From assembly GCA_034687125.1 (NCBI GenBank), contig JAQGBZ010000105.1, forward strand, positions 62,001 to 126,000: a stretch of 64,000 nucleotides of DNA. The letters run 5' to 3'. This DNA is from Neelides folsomi. Its lineage: Eukaryota > Arthropoda > Collembola > Neelipleona > Neelidae. The notes under the pieces were generated by a model. That model had not been told where the DNA came from. It ran no database searches and worked only from the letters and a program-made list of their open reading frames with translations. This document shows positions 37,401 to 47,499 of this stretch, one piece after another (the stretch's first letter is position 1; the number at the start of each line of letters is the position of its first letter). The position numbers and the translations under genes are program-made.

Positions 37401-39084
37401 AACGAAGAAGAAGGAGACGAAGGCCCAATAAAACCTAAAAACTACAGACGTGGTCCCATTCTCCTTCCTGATGCAAAATCATCCATTTTTATTGGAACTG
37501 ATGAAGGACAAATTGGGCTTATTGATTGGCTCAAAGATAGAGAAGGAAACGTTACTTCGGAAGGAGCAACGCCAAATAAAAGTACAATTTTTAACAATTG
37601 AATAAACTAAATCATTATTTTCATACATTATTATTTTTGTATTATTAAATGTCCTTTTAATTTAATTTTAAAATGTTAAATAGCTTGCAATAACATTTAC
37701 ATTGAAATGGCTCATTCTGGATCAATCACTTCAATTGCTCGTTCTCCTTTTTACCATTCGCTCATTCTCGTCGTTGGTGGAGGAATCATCAGTTTATGGA
37801 AAGAAGGATCTCCGGTAATTTTATAATTATCATTTATTACCCGATAATAAATAATACTTTTATTACATTAAAAAATCCAGCGGCCCTAATAGCATCCCAA
37901 CTAATAAAATAGTATTTATATTTACCTTATTAATATTAAAAAAAGTAAAGAGTTAATTTGGCATTTAGAAACCAATTTTGGTCACTTGTGGGAGCGAATT
38001 TTTCCCATGGTGTGGAGTTTGGTCAAACACTCGACCTGCAGTTTTCTTCATTGGAACCAGAGAAGGAGCACTCCAAGTTTGGGATTTAATTGACAGAAGT
38101 CATGGGCCAGTTCTTACCCAACAAATCACTCCAGGAAGAATCACCTGTGAACAAACTTTTTATTATTTAAATATGTTAATTTTTTTTATTTAATACGTCA
38201 AATAGGAAATTTAAATACGTTAATTATTACTATTAATGTTAATGTTAGTATTAATAATAATATTTGTATTAATGTAATAATAATCTTTAATTTCAATTGA
38301 ATTAAGGTTGTGCCATGGCTTATAAACTAACAGGAAAGAAACATTTTCTGAGTCTCGGAGATTCATTGGGAAATCTTCATGTTCTTCTCATTCCCAAATT
38401 CTACTCGAAACCTTTAAGTCACGAGAACAACACAATGAAGGAACTCATGGCAAGAGAAGAGAAACGAATGAATGCTTGGGCTCTTGATCAAGTCCCGAGA
38501 GAAATGAGGAATGAAGAAATCTCAAGAGCTTGGAACGACGCTCGAGCTCTTGTAACGCTTCCATATAATAAATTAAAAAATAATTATAAAAACCTTATTG
38601 TAATAATTTATAATAAAGGATAACACCAAAACTCCCCGGCATTTACATTACCTGTAATGCAATATGTAATTAATTATGATTATTTTAGAAAACAAATGTC
38701 CAAGCAAAGAAAGAAGAAGAAGACGTTGAATATCGATTAAATCACGAATACTTGGACTTTTTGGAGTTCCAAGCCGGTCTTTTGGCCAAATTGAAAAGCG
38801 AAGAGCCTCCGTTGCCCAACGCAGAACCAGACGTTGATGCAGAGTTTGAACGTGTCATTGAGGAAGCTCGAAGGCGGGAGTTTGACAAACTCCATCCACA
38901 TAATGACGAAGACGAGACAGTTCACCAGGAACCGGAAGATTGTGACTCGATGTTTGCAGCTTTGCAGGAACGAGAAAAAGCAAGTTTGGCCCAACTCACT
39001 GACCAAGACGATCAGGACGAGAATGACGAAATAGGAAGAAAATCTCCAGCGGCTCGTCCACCGACACAACCAAAATCCAAATAA
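34437..39084 (+). CDS. DNAI3: Dynein axonemal intermediate chain 3 (WDR63), 14 coding exons
   Basis: Exons: 34437-34520, 34661-34852, 34954-35055, 35187-35495, 35611-35818, 35951-36075, 36135-36455, 36572-36781, 36936-37002, 37144-37581, 37684-37814, 37969-38146, 38307-38551, 38689-39084. All phases agree and give 1001 residues (human about 890). Family blocks are plain: PRKWKSLGSEAEVDQE (about 102-117), ALQQNELLNIVEDDYKNL (about 239-256), PQLMLDSPDDVF followed by GGCANGQVVLWDLSD (340-380), TLRLWDIRQ (about 476), a WKEG strand and ALQVWDLID near the C-terminus: a WD40 repeat protein of inner-arm dynein f/I1. It acts in ciliary and flagellar axonemes. Residues about 29-92 (exon 2) contain a second copy of a motif in exon 4 (F.F...NP..YVEFESED). 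The start is the only in-frame ATG seen after the acceptor at 34415; compared with vertebrates, about 120 N-terminal residues have no counterpart. An acidic and Ser-rich insert (exon 10, 37197-37430) explains much of the extra length. Most donors lack the +5 G. Confidence 0.93.
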
Positions 39085-39165
39085 AATAATCATAATTGAT
39101 AATTAGTTTGTTTCTATATACTGTTTGCTTAACTATGTAATTAATTTTAATTTACTTATTTTTAA

Positions 39166-39171
39166 AATAAA
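39166..39171 (+). terminator. Polyadenylation signal AATAAA for DNAI3
   Basis: A canonical AATAAA lies 82 bases past the DNAI3 stop, just before the inverted repeat. Confidence 0.55.
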
Positions 39172-39224
39172 TGGATGATGAATCTAAAACTAAAGATATT
39201 CTTTTAACTAACGACGAAATGTAT

Positions 39225-39420
39225 ATATTTTCCAGTTTAGAAATTTGGCGTACTTTTACGTGAAAAGATTTAAAGCATAGCAGGATATAGTCTTACTTGT
39301 TATGCATTGGTCGAAATTCGAAATAGAAGAAAGAATAATGCTTGATAAATTAAACTATATCCTGCTATGCTTTAAATCTTTTCCCGTAAAAGTACGCCGG
39401 ATTTCTAAACTGGAGAATAT
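39225..39420. repeat. 196-bp inverted repeat (hairpin or snap-back MITE) between convergent genes
   Basis: The left arm (39225-39291) and right arm (39354-39420) are 67 bases each, match in reverse complement with about four mismatches, and enclose a 62-base spacer. The outer ends read ATATTTTCCAGTTTAG and the inverse of ATATTCTCCAGTTTAG. No open frame and no clear target-site duplication is seen. RNA from either strand would fold into a long double-stranded stem. It sits between the polyadenylation signals of DNAI3 and the ZFC3H1-like gene. It is either a palindromic MITE or a local inverted duplication. Confidence 0.9.
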
Positions 39421-39501
39421 GTGAAATATTTTTAACAATGAAATGTATGGGATTTATTCTATTTATGAAGAGGAAATAAAACAATTTTTAATTATATTCT
39501 C

Positions 39502-39507
39502 TTTATT
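39502..39507 (-). terminator. Polyadenylation signal for ZFC3H1-like gene
   Basis: AATAAA on the - strand, 335 bases past the stop of the gene ending at 39842. Confidence 0.5.
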
Positions 39508-39841
39508 CAATATTTCAAGATGCAATCACGACTAAATTATAGTATATATATAAGAAATAAGAAGATAGTATAATTTATATAAAAATAATTGAAGGTGCAT
39601 TTATCTTCTCCCAAGAGTCTTCCGAGTATTGTAGTTAACTTAATTTGTGAGATTGATCCTGAGACCTAACAACTTACCAACCTTATTACCTCTTCAAATG
39701 CTGAAAATCACAAGAATCAGAGAGGCAAATTCCTCGAAGGGCAAAGGAACAGATCGGTCGGTTCACGTCAATCCAACTAACCCTTAAAAAGAGAATTAAA
39801 AAACCCACATTTATACTTTACTTAAAATTGAACTTTGACTG

Positions 39842-42800
39842 TTACCGAGTCCTCCCAATATCAAAGGCCGAAATGTATGGCTCAAACTTGAACTCCTTTT
39901 TCTCCATCCGAACAATGGCAATCCCCAGAACATCAAAGTATTGCTTATCCGGCATCAGGATGTCGAATTGGTCCTCGACCGTCTTGGCTTTACGGAAGTA
40001 AGACGTCAGTCCTTTGGCTCGCAATTTCTCCTCTTTGGCATTTTTAATATTTCGAGTATTGTCAAAAAAGATGTCATTGTTGGTTCGAATTTCTTTTAAT
40101 TTGCTGGTAATTTCCTTTTCAATGTCTCCTCCTTTGAAATTGTACTTTTCACCTTCGACCCTCTTCCCAAGATCAATACAAATTGAGAGTCTTTCCTGGG
40201 CCTTTTTCCGAAAATCCAATGCATGCTTTGTCCCTTGTTTAACTTCCACCCCCAAGGCAGTTAACGAAATTTTGGCTAATGAAACTTTCTCTTCGGCAGC
40301 TTCAAGTTTTTTCTTTAACTCGTCGCGTTCCTCAGTGAGTCGGGAAACATTCAGTTTTTTATCCGACATCTTTGACATCTTCTTCAAGACTAAGTTAAGT
40401 TGAGAAATTGTTTCCATCCTAAAAGTAAAATCAAACAAAATTAAAATCCAATTAAGAAATAAGAAACAATGTTAATAATATTAAAAAAAATCATTTTAAC
40501 AGCAATAATTAACTTAAATTTATACTTACTTGGAATCTTTAACTTCTTTCTCTAATTTAGTCAATTCCAATTTATCCCGTTGTTCATTCTTTGATTGTTC
40601 CAAATGTTCCATCTTCTTAAGTAGTGTAGCCTTCAAAAGTCGTTCCCTCAAAAACAATTCCTCTCTCGCCTTTTCCGCCTTCATATCTTTTTCCCCGTTC
40701 TCATTCTCGTCTTCGTCACTATTCAGTTCAATGTCCAATTCCTCATCTTCTTCCTCCGTGTTGATTTCCTCATCCTCATCACCAGGAACTGTCGAAGAAA
40801 CAATTTGATCTTCCGACTCCGCAATACTCAAATCCAATATTTTATCAATTTCCATATTAATGTCCATTTCTTTAATTTCATTGTTTTCAACTTCTCCAAT
40901 CTGGCCCATTGACTCCTCGTTCACTTCCTCAAGAATCTTCTCAAAAGTGTCGTTAGCAATTTGGCCAATTTTGGATCCCTCAACTTGGATGAAATTTATT
41001 GGGCTTGCATTTAGTTCCATTGATTCACTTATCTCTTGATTTGTTGTAGTGCTTGGCTCAACAAAGAATGAATTCTCTGAGCAAGATGTTCCAGGTATCG
41101 GATGAACTTTCTCTGTCGGTATAAATTCATTTTCAGTGATCACAGTCGCACTGGCCGATTCCCTCGCAGACTTTAAAAGTTCGTCAAGACTTCTTGAAAA
41201 GTTTTGTGGCAATGGTTCACATCTCCCTTCGTCATCACTGGAAGAATCCGCCCCAACATTGATGATCATCGGAGTAACTTTCTTGTTCATTCGAGTAGTT
41301 GCATTTGGAACAGTGATTCGAAGTGAACTCAAGTCCAAATTATGATTATTCGTAATCGTCCTTTTGAGCAATGTGAATTTTTGTTTATTCTGGGATGGAT
41401 TTGTATTCGGTCCGGATGGATTTGTAGAGAGTCGTTTGAGAGAATAAGGATTCTTCTTTATTAGATGAGCTTGTGCAGGAAGACCATGAATAGTTTTATT
41501 ATTGACTGAAGCTGGAGACGATTGTTTAGGAACATTATTCACAATATTGTACTGAGACTTCCGAACAGTTAACTTCGTCTTTAACACCCCTTTACGACCC
41601 ATCGATTTATTTGGACTTGTTTGAATATTCTTTGGAATATCCATTTGAGTCTTTTGAATATTCTTTTGTGGAGATTTTCTTGCAAGAATATTCGGTTCAG
41701 ATTGGGTTAAATGTAAATCGGAAATTTCATTGGGATTGGGATGATTTTTACTTCCCCATTGTCGCGGTTGACTTGTCAAGATTTTCGAAGGTGTGATGGG
41801 CATTTTGCTTAAACTTAGCAATTTTTCATTGATTGTTGGAAGTGATTCGCTTTTGGATTTTAATTTATTGTCCTTCCTTTGGGCAAGTTGGATGAGGAGC
41901 TGAGCACGAAGAAAATCCTCGTCGGTGTCATCTGGTTGGTCCTTCGTTGTTGATTTAGCTGGACTTGTTTCTTTACTTATCACAGGAGTTTCAGTTCTGG
42001 CCAGCTTGGATGTTTCTGCAATATTCGGTTTTTCGGTAACATTCAGTTTTTCTGCAACTTTTGGTTTTTCTTTCGGTTTCTCCGCGACTTTTGATTTTTC
42101 AGCAACTTTCGGTTTTTCTGAAACTTTTGGTTTCTCTGCAGATTTTGGTTTCTCCTTTGTTGGTGCTTTCTCGCCATTCGATCGCTTTTCTGAATTTCTT
42201 CTTTCGACGGTTCTCAAAGTTGAAGGATCAGATCGACTTGTTCTCCTTGGTGCTTCTCTGCTTTTGTCATTCCGATCATCGCTTGATTTCTTTTCTGTTG
42301 TTTTTCTCCTGTCCTCAATCTTTTTGCCATTACTCTGATCATTTTTAGTAACTGTGGAAGAATTGGAAAGCTTTTGAATCTCTTTAGGTTTTTCAATTTT
42401 CTTATCGTACAATTTCCTTCCGATGGTTTTATTATTGTCGCCCTTTTCACCATATTTGTTTCTTGATTTGTCATTCAAATCCTTCTCAACTACTTTGCTA
42501 TTATGGATATTCACATTTTCAACTTTTTTACTTTTGTCTAAATTCTTTTCCACCACTTTGGCTTTCTCTCCTTTCTCAGCGATCAATTTTTCAGCAGACT
42601 TTTCCCTTTCTTTTACAAATTTCGAAAGTCGCGGATCTTTTGGTTCATTGTGAGATGAAATTGAAAGTTCAGGAAAATCAACTTGAACGATTGATTGCTG
42701 AGGTGGAGGAATTTCAATTTGCTCAAATACCATCGGTGGAGAAAGCGTATCCTCGGAAATATCCAGAACTTCGTAATTGCTTCCGTCGTCTTCAATCTCA

Positions 42801-45457
42801 GCAATTTGGTTCTCATCAATCGTTAAACTGTCCATTGAAATTAGATCAGATTGTGTTTGACCAGATTCGCCCATTCCAGAGCCCTTCCCAATTTCAATTC
42901 CATTTTGTGACAAATCATCACATATTTCTGCATTGACATTTGAGGCATTTGGAGTTGAATTTGGAAAAGCTTCCAAATTATTTTCAATTCCTGTCGACGA
43001 AGAAAGTGAAGATCGGTTTGATCCGCTTTGGTAACTTCCTTGGCTCGAATTGCTCTTTCTTTTGATTTTCTCATTCTCTTTGACGACCTTCAAATTCGAC
43101 CTCACTCCAATTCCAAACTTGATAGGATTCCTTGGCTCTTTCAACTTCTCCGTTGTTTCAACCACTTGTTCTATTTCCATACTTTGATCTCTCCTCTCTG
43201 CGTTTTCAATCCGAGTATTTGAATGGTGTGGAGTATCAGGGGAAATTATTCTTTCTCTTACGACTTCCGATTGGTTTCGATTTGAATGGGGATTGACATA
43301 TACAGCATTGTTTTGTAAAATTGAAGAATTTGTCAAAGGGAAAATGATTCCGGGTGGAGGACTATAACTTAAGACTGGTCCGGATGAAAGAGGAATATCA
43401 CGAATAATTGGCGGTGGCGGTGGACGTCTCCTGTCAGTCAAATCACTCCTTTGAACTTCTGTTGGAATTCGCGTCGGCTGCTGAATTCTGATTAAGCTCG
43501 TCTGTTGTGGAACATTTCTTATGTAAAGAGGTTGTAGCTGAATGGGTCGAGGATTTTGAACAAGGAAATTCCTCGGACTTGGACTTCGTGGCGGATGCAA
43601 GAAAATTTCAGGACTTGTACGGAATTCTTGACTAGAATTTCCCCTCTGACTGTTGTTATTGCCATATCGGTAGAAGGGATTGGGATAAGTTTGATTTTGA
43701 TTTGGTTGTTGAATTGGTGAAATCCGTCCGAAATTTCGCATATGAACTGTCTGGGGTTGAGGCTGAGGATTGAAATTGAAATTGTAGGATGGGGCTGGAT
43801 TCGCATTTGGACTTATCATAAGTGGTCGGGGATAAGTTTGCTGTGTTTGGGTTGAAGTAACCTGAAGATAATTTTGCTGTTGGTGTTGGATTTGACAATT
43901 TACTTGGATGGGTTCAAGCCGCCAATTATTTGAGTTGGCATTCACATGGAGTTCTCGCGTTGGTCGTTGGGGATAGGAAGTCTGTTGATTCTGTTGTTGG
44001 AATGTTCCTTGATGAAACATTTGAGTGGTTTGATTTTGCTGTTGTGAAATGTTGTTCATTTGTTGCCCTTGTTGATGTTGAGCTTGTTGAAGATCTGAAG
44101 TAATGTTATTCACACCGAAGACAGGACTCACATTCACATTCGGTTGAGGATAACGTTGAGCGTTGAAGAAATCAATTGCATTTCCCCCAACAGATGAATG
44201 AACATTTGGAGGATAGGTAACATTACTTTGTGCGTGTTGTTGCTGGTGTTGGAAAATCCTCATGTCCATGTCTTTGTGCCCAAGGGGGAATGTTGGCAAA
44301 AGGGAAGATGGGTATTGGTTGGTTGAATTTAATTGATTGGGATTTAATTGATTGGGATTCTCAACAGTGTGGTCCATTTGATGCAAATCATTTCGGTGTT
44401 TTTCGGCCCTCATTGCTTTCCTCCGCCTTCTACTTTCCTTCCCAACATAATTTTCAATCTCATCGTCGTAATTATCACTTGAATATCTCCGTTTCCTCGA
44501 ATCGCTTCTTTTTTCTCGGTCATCGTAATCTCGCTCTCGCTCATTCGATCTCCTCTCGGTTGTATACAATCTTTCAAACAATTCATCATCTTCGTCTTCA
44601 TAAGAAGATGGGGAATAAGGGCCGTCGTCTTCCTCTTCCATTTCATCCACTTCTATTGAATCATTGAGCTGATTTTGAATTGAAGTATCTCCTAAGCTTT
44701 GAACCATTGCCCGAAGAGCCTTTTGTCTCAACAGAAGTTCGTCAATTTCTTCTTCCTCTCCTTCTTCTGTTTCTCCAGATGAATCTTGTAAAGTGATGAC
44801 GAGCGGAGCTGGCTTTGGTGGAACTTCAAGAGAAATGATGGAATCATTCGAGGAGCTTCTGTTTAACGATGTTGGTTTAGTTGTTTCAACAGGAACTGGT
44901 GCTGTGGTGGTTGAAGGTTCCTGACTTGTAGAATCACAAGAAGCCTTTGTTCTGTTATTGTCCACCTGTACTTTAATTGCCCCTCTTGAATTCTGAGATA
45001 TCCGACGGTGTTGTTGAGGATAAGATTTTGAATGAACGGCTCGAACAACATCACCTATAATAAATGCATTAAGTCATGAACTTTCATATTTAATTTTTTA
45101 ATTGTAATTAAATATTTAATATCTTAATGATGATTAATAAATATTTTAGTTCAATGACTCACGAGAAGGAGGTGCGGTGACAATATTGCTAGAACTCGGA
45201 TTCCTTCTGGTAGTTGAACACAAAGAAACAGATTTCCTCTTTTTTCGCCCACGCTTTCCTCTCCTCTTTGTTGTCGATGTCACTGATGGAGTTTTCTTAG
45301 GAACAACTTCATTTGGTTTTTGCAAGCTGGACAATGGGACTTCTCGTTCTGTTCTTGTTTCCTCTTCTTCGAGAATTTCCCCTTCTTCGATTTCTCCATC
45401 CTCCAGATTCTCATTTTCCTTCTCAAGTTCTTCAACATCTCCAGCCATGATGGTCAT
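39842..45457 (-). CDS. ZFC3H1-like nuclear protein lacking the zinc finger (3 coding exons)
   Basis: Exons on the - strand: 45457-45163, 45054-40530, 40418-39842 (stop); phases fit and give 1798 residues. The second ATG (45448, MAGDVEEL) has the better context (A at -3, G at +4), so the protein may start at residue 4. Order: acidic N-terminus LEDGEIEEGEILEEEE (about 17-32); a basic patch; EEEEIDELLLRQKALRAMVQ (about 200); an Arg/Asp-rich part; a Q/N-rich low-complexity region (about 330-580); Lys/Glu-rich repeats (about 1090-1150); TPMIINVGADSSSDDEG followed by SRSLDELLKSARESA; a second acidic run with AREELFLRERLLKATLLKKM; then a coiled coil (about 1610-1720). The acidic start, the two LLLR-type segments, the DSSSDDEG...ARESA block and the coiled coil match the order in ZFC3H1, scaffold of the PAXT nuclear RNA-decay connection with MTR4. 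The CCCH finger and C-terminal repeats of that family are absent, and the C-terminal 70 residues match nothing I recognise. Assignment by eye only. Confidence 0.6.
42001..42160 (-). repeat. Degenerate tandem repeat coding for KPKVAEK units
   Basis: Within the ZFC3H1-like CDS, seven to nine imperfect units related to EKPKVAEK follow each other (SAEKPKV, SEKPKV, AEKSKV, AEKPKEKPKV, AEKLNV, TEKPNI). It is a highly charged, disordered linker that has probably grown by slippage. Confidence 0.75.
43620..44355 (-). other. Q/N-rich prion-like low-complexity segment inside ZFC3H1-like CDS
   Basis: About 245 residues dominated by Gln, Asn, Pro, Tyr and Ser, with runs such as QHQQQH, QQQNQTTQ and a tandem NPNQL NPNQL. 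Such composition is typical of disordered, condensate-forming segments of RNA-binding nuclear proteins. This is a composition call, not a domain match. Confidence 0.7.
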
Positions 45458-45467
45458 TCAGCTCGGC

Positions 45468-45476
45468 TCATTCCAT
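45468..45476 (-). promoter_or_regulatory. Minimal upstream ORF (ATG GAA TGA) at 5' edge of first coding exon
   Basis: The three-codon frame begins exactly at the base after the acceptor TTTGTTTCAG (minus strand) and ends 10 bases before the first main-frame ATG. If the 5' UTR intron is spliced as proposed, the uORF is created in the mature mRNA and could lower translation. Confidence 0.45.
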
Positions 45477-46475
45477 CTGAAACAAAATGTTTTTCTATGC
45501 CAAATAATTTAAAGAAGTAACCCATTACAAATTAATTAGTATTTTTATATATTAAATCACTTGAGATTAAGGACTAGACGATTTCTTCAGGACATCTCGA
45601 ACGCTGAAATAAAAAATGACACATTCCCCTAAACCCGAGACGCATTCGTTTGCCTTCCATGCTTCAATTCAAAATGTTCGAATTGGAGCAACATTATTAT
45701 CTTCGTGCATAAGGGGTCAAGAGGTCAAGACATAAAAAAGAATAAAAGTTTAATGATAAGGGGATTATCACTCACCGATGACTCGCCACTCTAATGCTCT
45801 TTGTACGATAGTCTTTTGCTCCTTACAAATTATTTACAAAGTAATTAACTAAAAACTAAACAGACTTTAAAATTACTTATATATTTTTATAAAAATTAAT
45901 GTTCTTAAACTCAAGATTGGAGAAAGCGTGGTAAAGAATTTCACAATAAATAAATAAAATGAAATGATGATTGTGCAAGTCTATTTAAGAGTTTTAACAA
46001 GAAACAAATAATAAAGACAAATTGAGTGCAAGAATGGGTTCTAAACTGAAATAAGCAAAAATGTTAAATGAGCGAAGGACGAGATGAACTCAATTTGGAC
46101 GAAAGATAATTATTTTACAAAACTGCTATTTAGCTGAGTCTGGCTATTTTGGGTAAATATGTACTTTAAAAGTAATTAGAGTACAAAGGACGAAACTGTC
46201 GATGAGCTTTGGATCTCTTGGAATGGAAATGACTCACATATGCTCACTCGCGCATAAATTAATTGCTGATCAAAGCAGTTAATTTCTTTCCTAATTGCAG
46301 ATTTTAATAATTTCATACTCGAGATGAAAATCTCAAGGTTTTTCTCTCAAGAGAAAGTTGGATTGGAAGTCACATGACAATTCGCATCCTTTTGCATCAT
46401 ATTAGCTAACATTGTCTCATTCTTCCCTATTCGCTATCTTCTACTTTAATTATCACCTGAGTCATCTCACTCACC
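45477..46475 (-). other. Probable 5' UTR intron of ZFC3H1-like gene
   Basis: On the - strand a strong donor CCAG/GTGAGT lies at 46475/46474, and an acceptor TTTGTTTCAG lies at 45477 directly before the first coding exon. Additional splice-like sites inside (donor ATCG/GTGAGT near 45778, acceptor TTTATTTCAG near 45605) could mark an optional 5' UTR exon. No coding frame is seen on either strand. Confidence 0.5.
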
Positions 46476-46664
46476 TGGAAAGTCTTTGGAGCAAAGACCT
46501 GCCCATTGTTCAAGTTTAAATGGTGAGGAATTTTTGTAAGAATAACCGCTTGACCTGACGGCTTGAAAGAGGATTTTTCATTTTTAATAACTTTGTATTT
46601 TACCATTATCCTAACCCTTATTTATTTTAAACGGATTTTATATTACAATTAATAACATCAATAG
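46476..46664. promoter_or_regulatory. Short divergent promoter region
   Basis: The proposed first exon of the minus-strand ZFC3H1-like gene (running leftwards from somewhere near 46530) and the + strand coiled-coil gene (ATG at 46665) leave roughly 100-190 bases for both promoters. The interval is AT-rich with no clear TATA box. A shared bidirectional promoter is the simplest reading (inference). Confidence 0.4.
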
Positions 46665-47497
46665 ATGAATACTAAAACTCCAGAATTGGCTATAAAAAAA
46701 TTCGAAAGAGTCATTAAAGAAAGAAAATTATTGAAAAAACATGAAGATGTAATCAATATTATTCGTGAACCAATAACCATTGCAAAGGGGAAATTGACAA
46801 GTCTTGAATCGTAAGAACTAAAAAATATTTCACCAATTATGCCAATTTATCATAATATTTTACATTTTGTATGACATTGTGCATATTTTTATAAAAATGT
46901 ATCTTTATAGGAGTAAAGGAAAAATTGTTGAACATCTTTCGGATAATTATCAAGTTTTCGAGGATAACTTTCGAGGAATAATATTTGACGAAATTCAAAA
47001 AGCCACTGTCATTTTGTAAGAATATTAGTACAATTTACGAAATATTAGAATTTTAATGAATTCCTAAAAATTGGTTCTTGAAACTAATTAAAACATTTTT
47101 AATTAGGAGCGAAATCGAAACAAGTCTCAACGATCTTCAAGCGATACTTGAAACAATTAAAGCTCGTCTCTCTGAAGACGTCAAACAAGGGACACTTGAA
47201 CAAAAAGAGCTCACTTGTCAACTTTATGAAGATTGTCGAAATATATTAATTTTCTTGAAACTTAAGTGAGTTCTTGTATAGTTTTTATTGGATTCTCTAA
47301 TTTTTCTTAAACTTATTGTTTTGTTAGACCTAATGTGATATTAAAAACTAAAACATTTTAGGTCAAAATTATTGAAGCATTCCTTGTTCTTCCCGGTTGA
47401 AGAACAATTTCCCGAGGATTTTGATATTGAATTGGAGCAGGACACACAGAATGTGATTTATTTGCTCTGTAAGATTGAAGCAGCTAAGATTCAGTAA
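46665..47497 (+). CDS. Unrecognised 181-aa coiled-coil protein upstream of KCTD9
   Basis: Four exons: 46665-46810, 46911-47015, 47107-47265, 47362-47497 (TAA). Donors are strong (GTAAGA, GTAAGA, GTGAGT), every acceptor is preceded by a T-rich or A/T-rich tract, and all three introns lie in the same phase (after codon base 2). The protein is small, helical and charged. Residues 1-50 are Lys-rich, 50-85 include HLSDNYQVFEDNF, and 85-140 form a likely coiled coil (SEIETSLNDLQAILETIKAR). The C-terminus is acidic (VEEQFPEDFDIELEQD) followed by a hydrophobic helix. No signal peptide or membrane span is visible. I do not recognise the family. Its stop codon is two bases from the KCTD9 start codon, so both are probably on one transcript. 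Confidence 0.8.
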
Positions 47498-47499
47498 AA

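Noticed and set aside
39640-39841. Possible extra 3' exon of the ZFC3H1-like gene (acceptor-like TGATTTTCAG on the - strand)
   Set aside because: Joined to the preceding exon in the required phase it meets a stop after two codons, so it would not restore a zinc finger. A terminal stop at 39842 is simpler.
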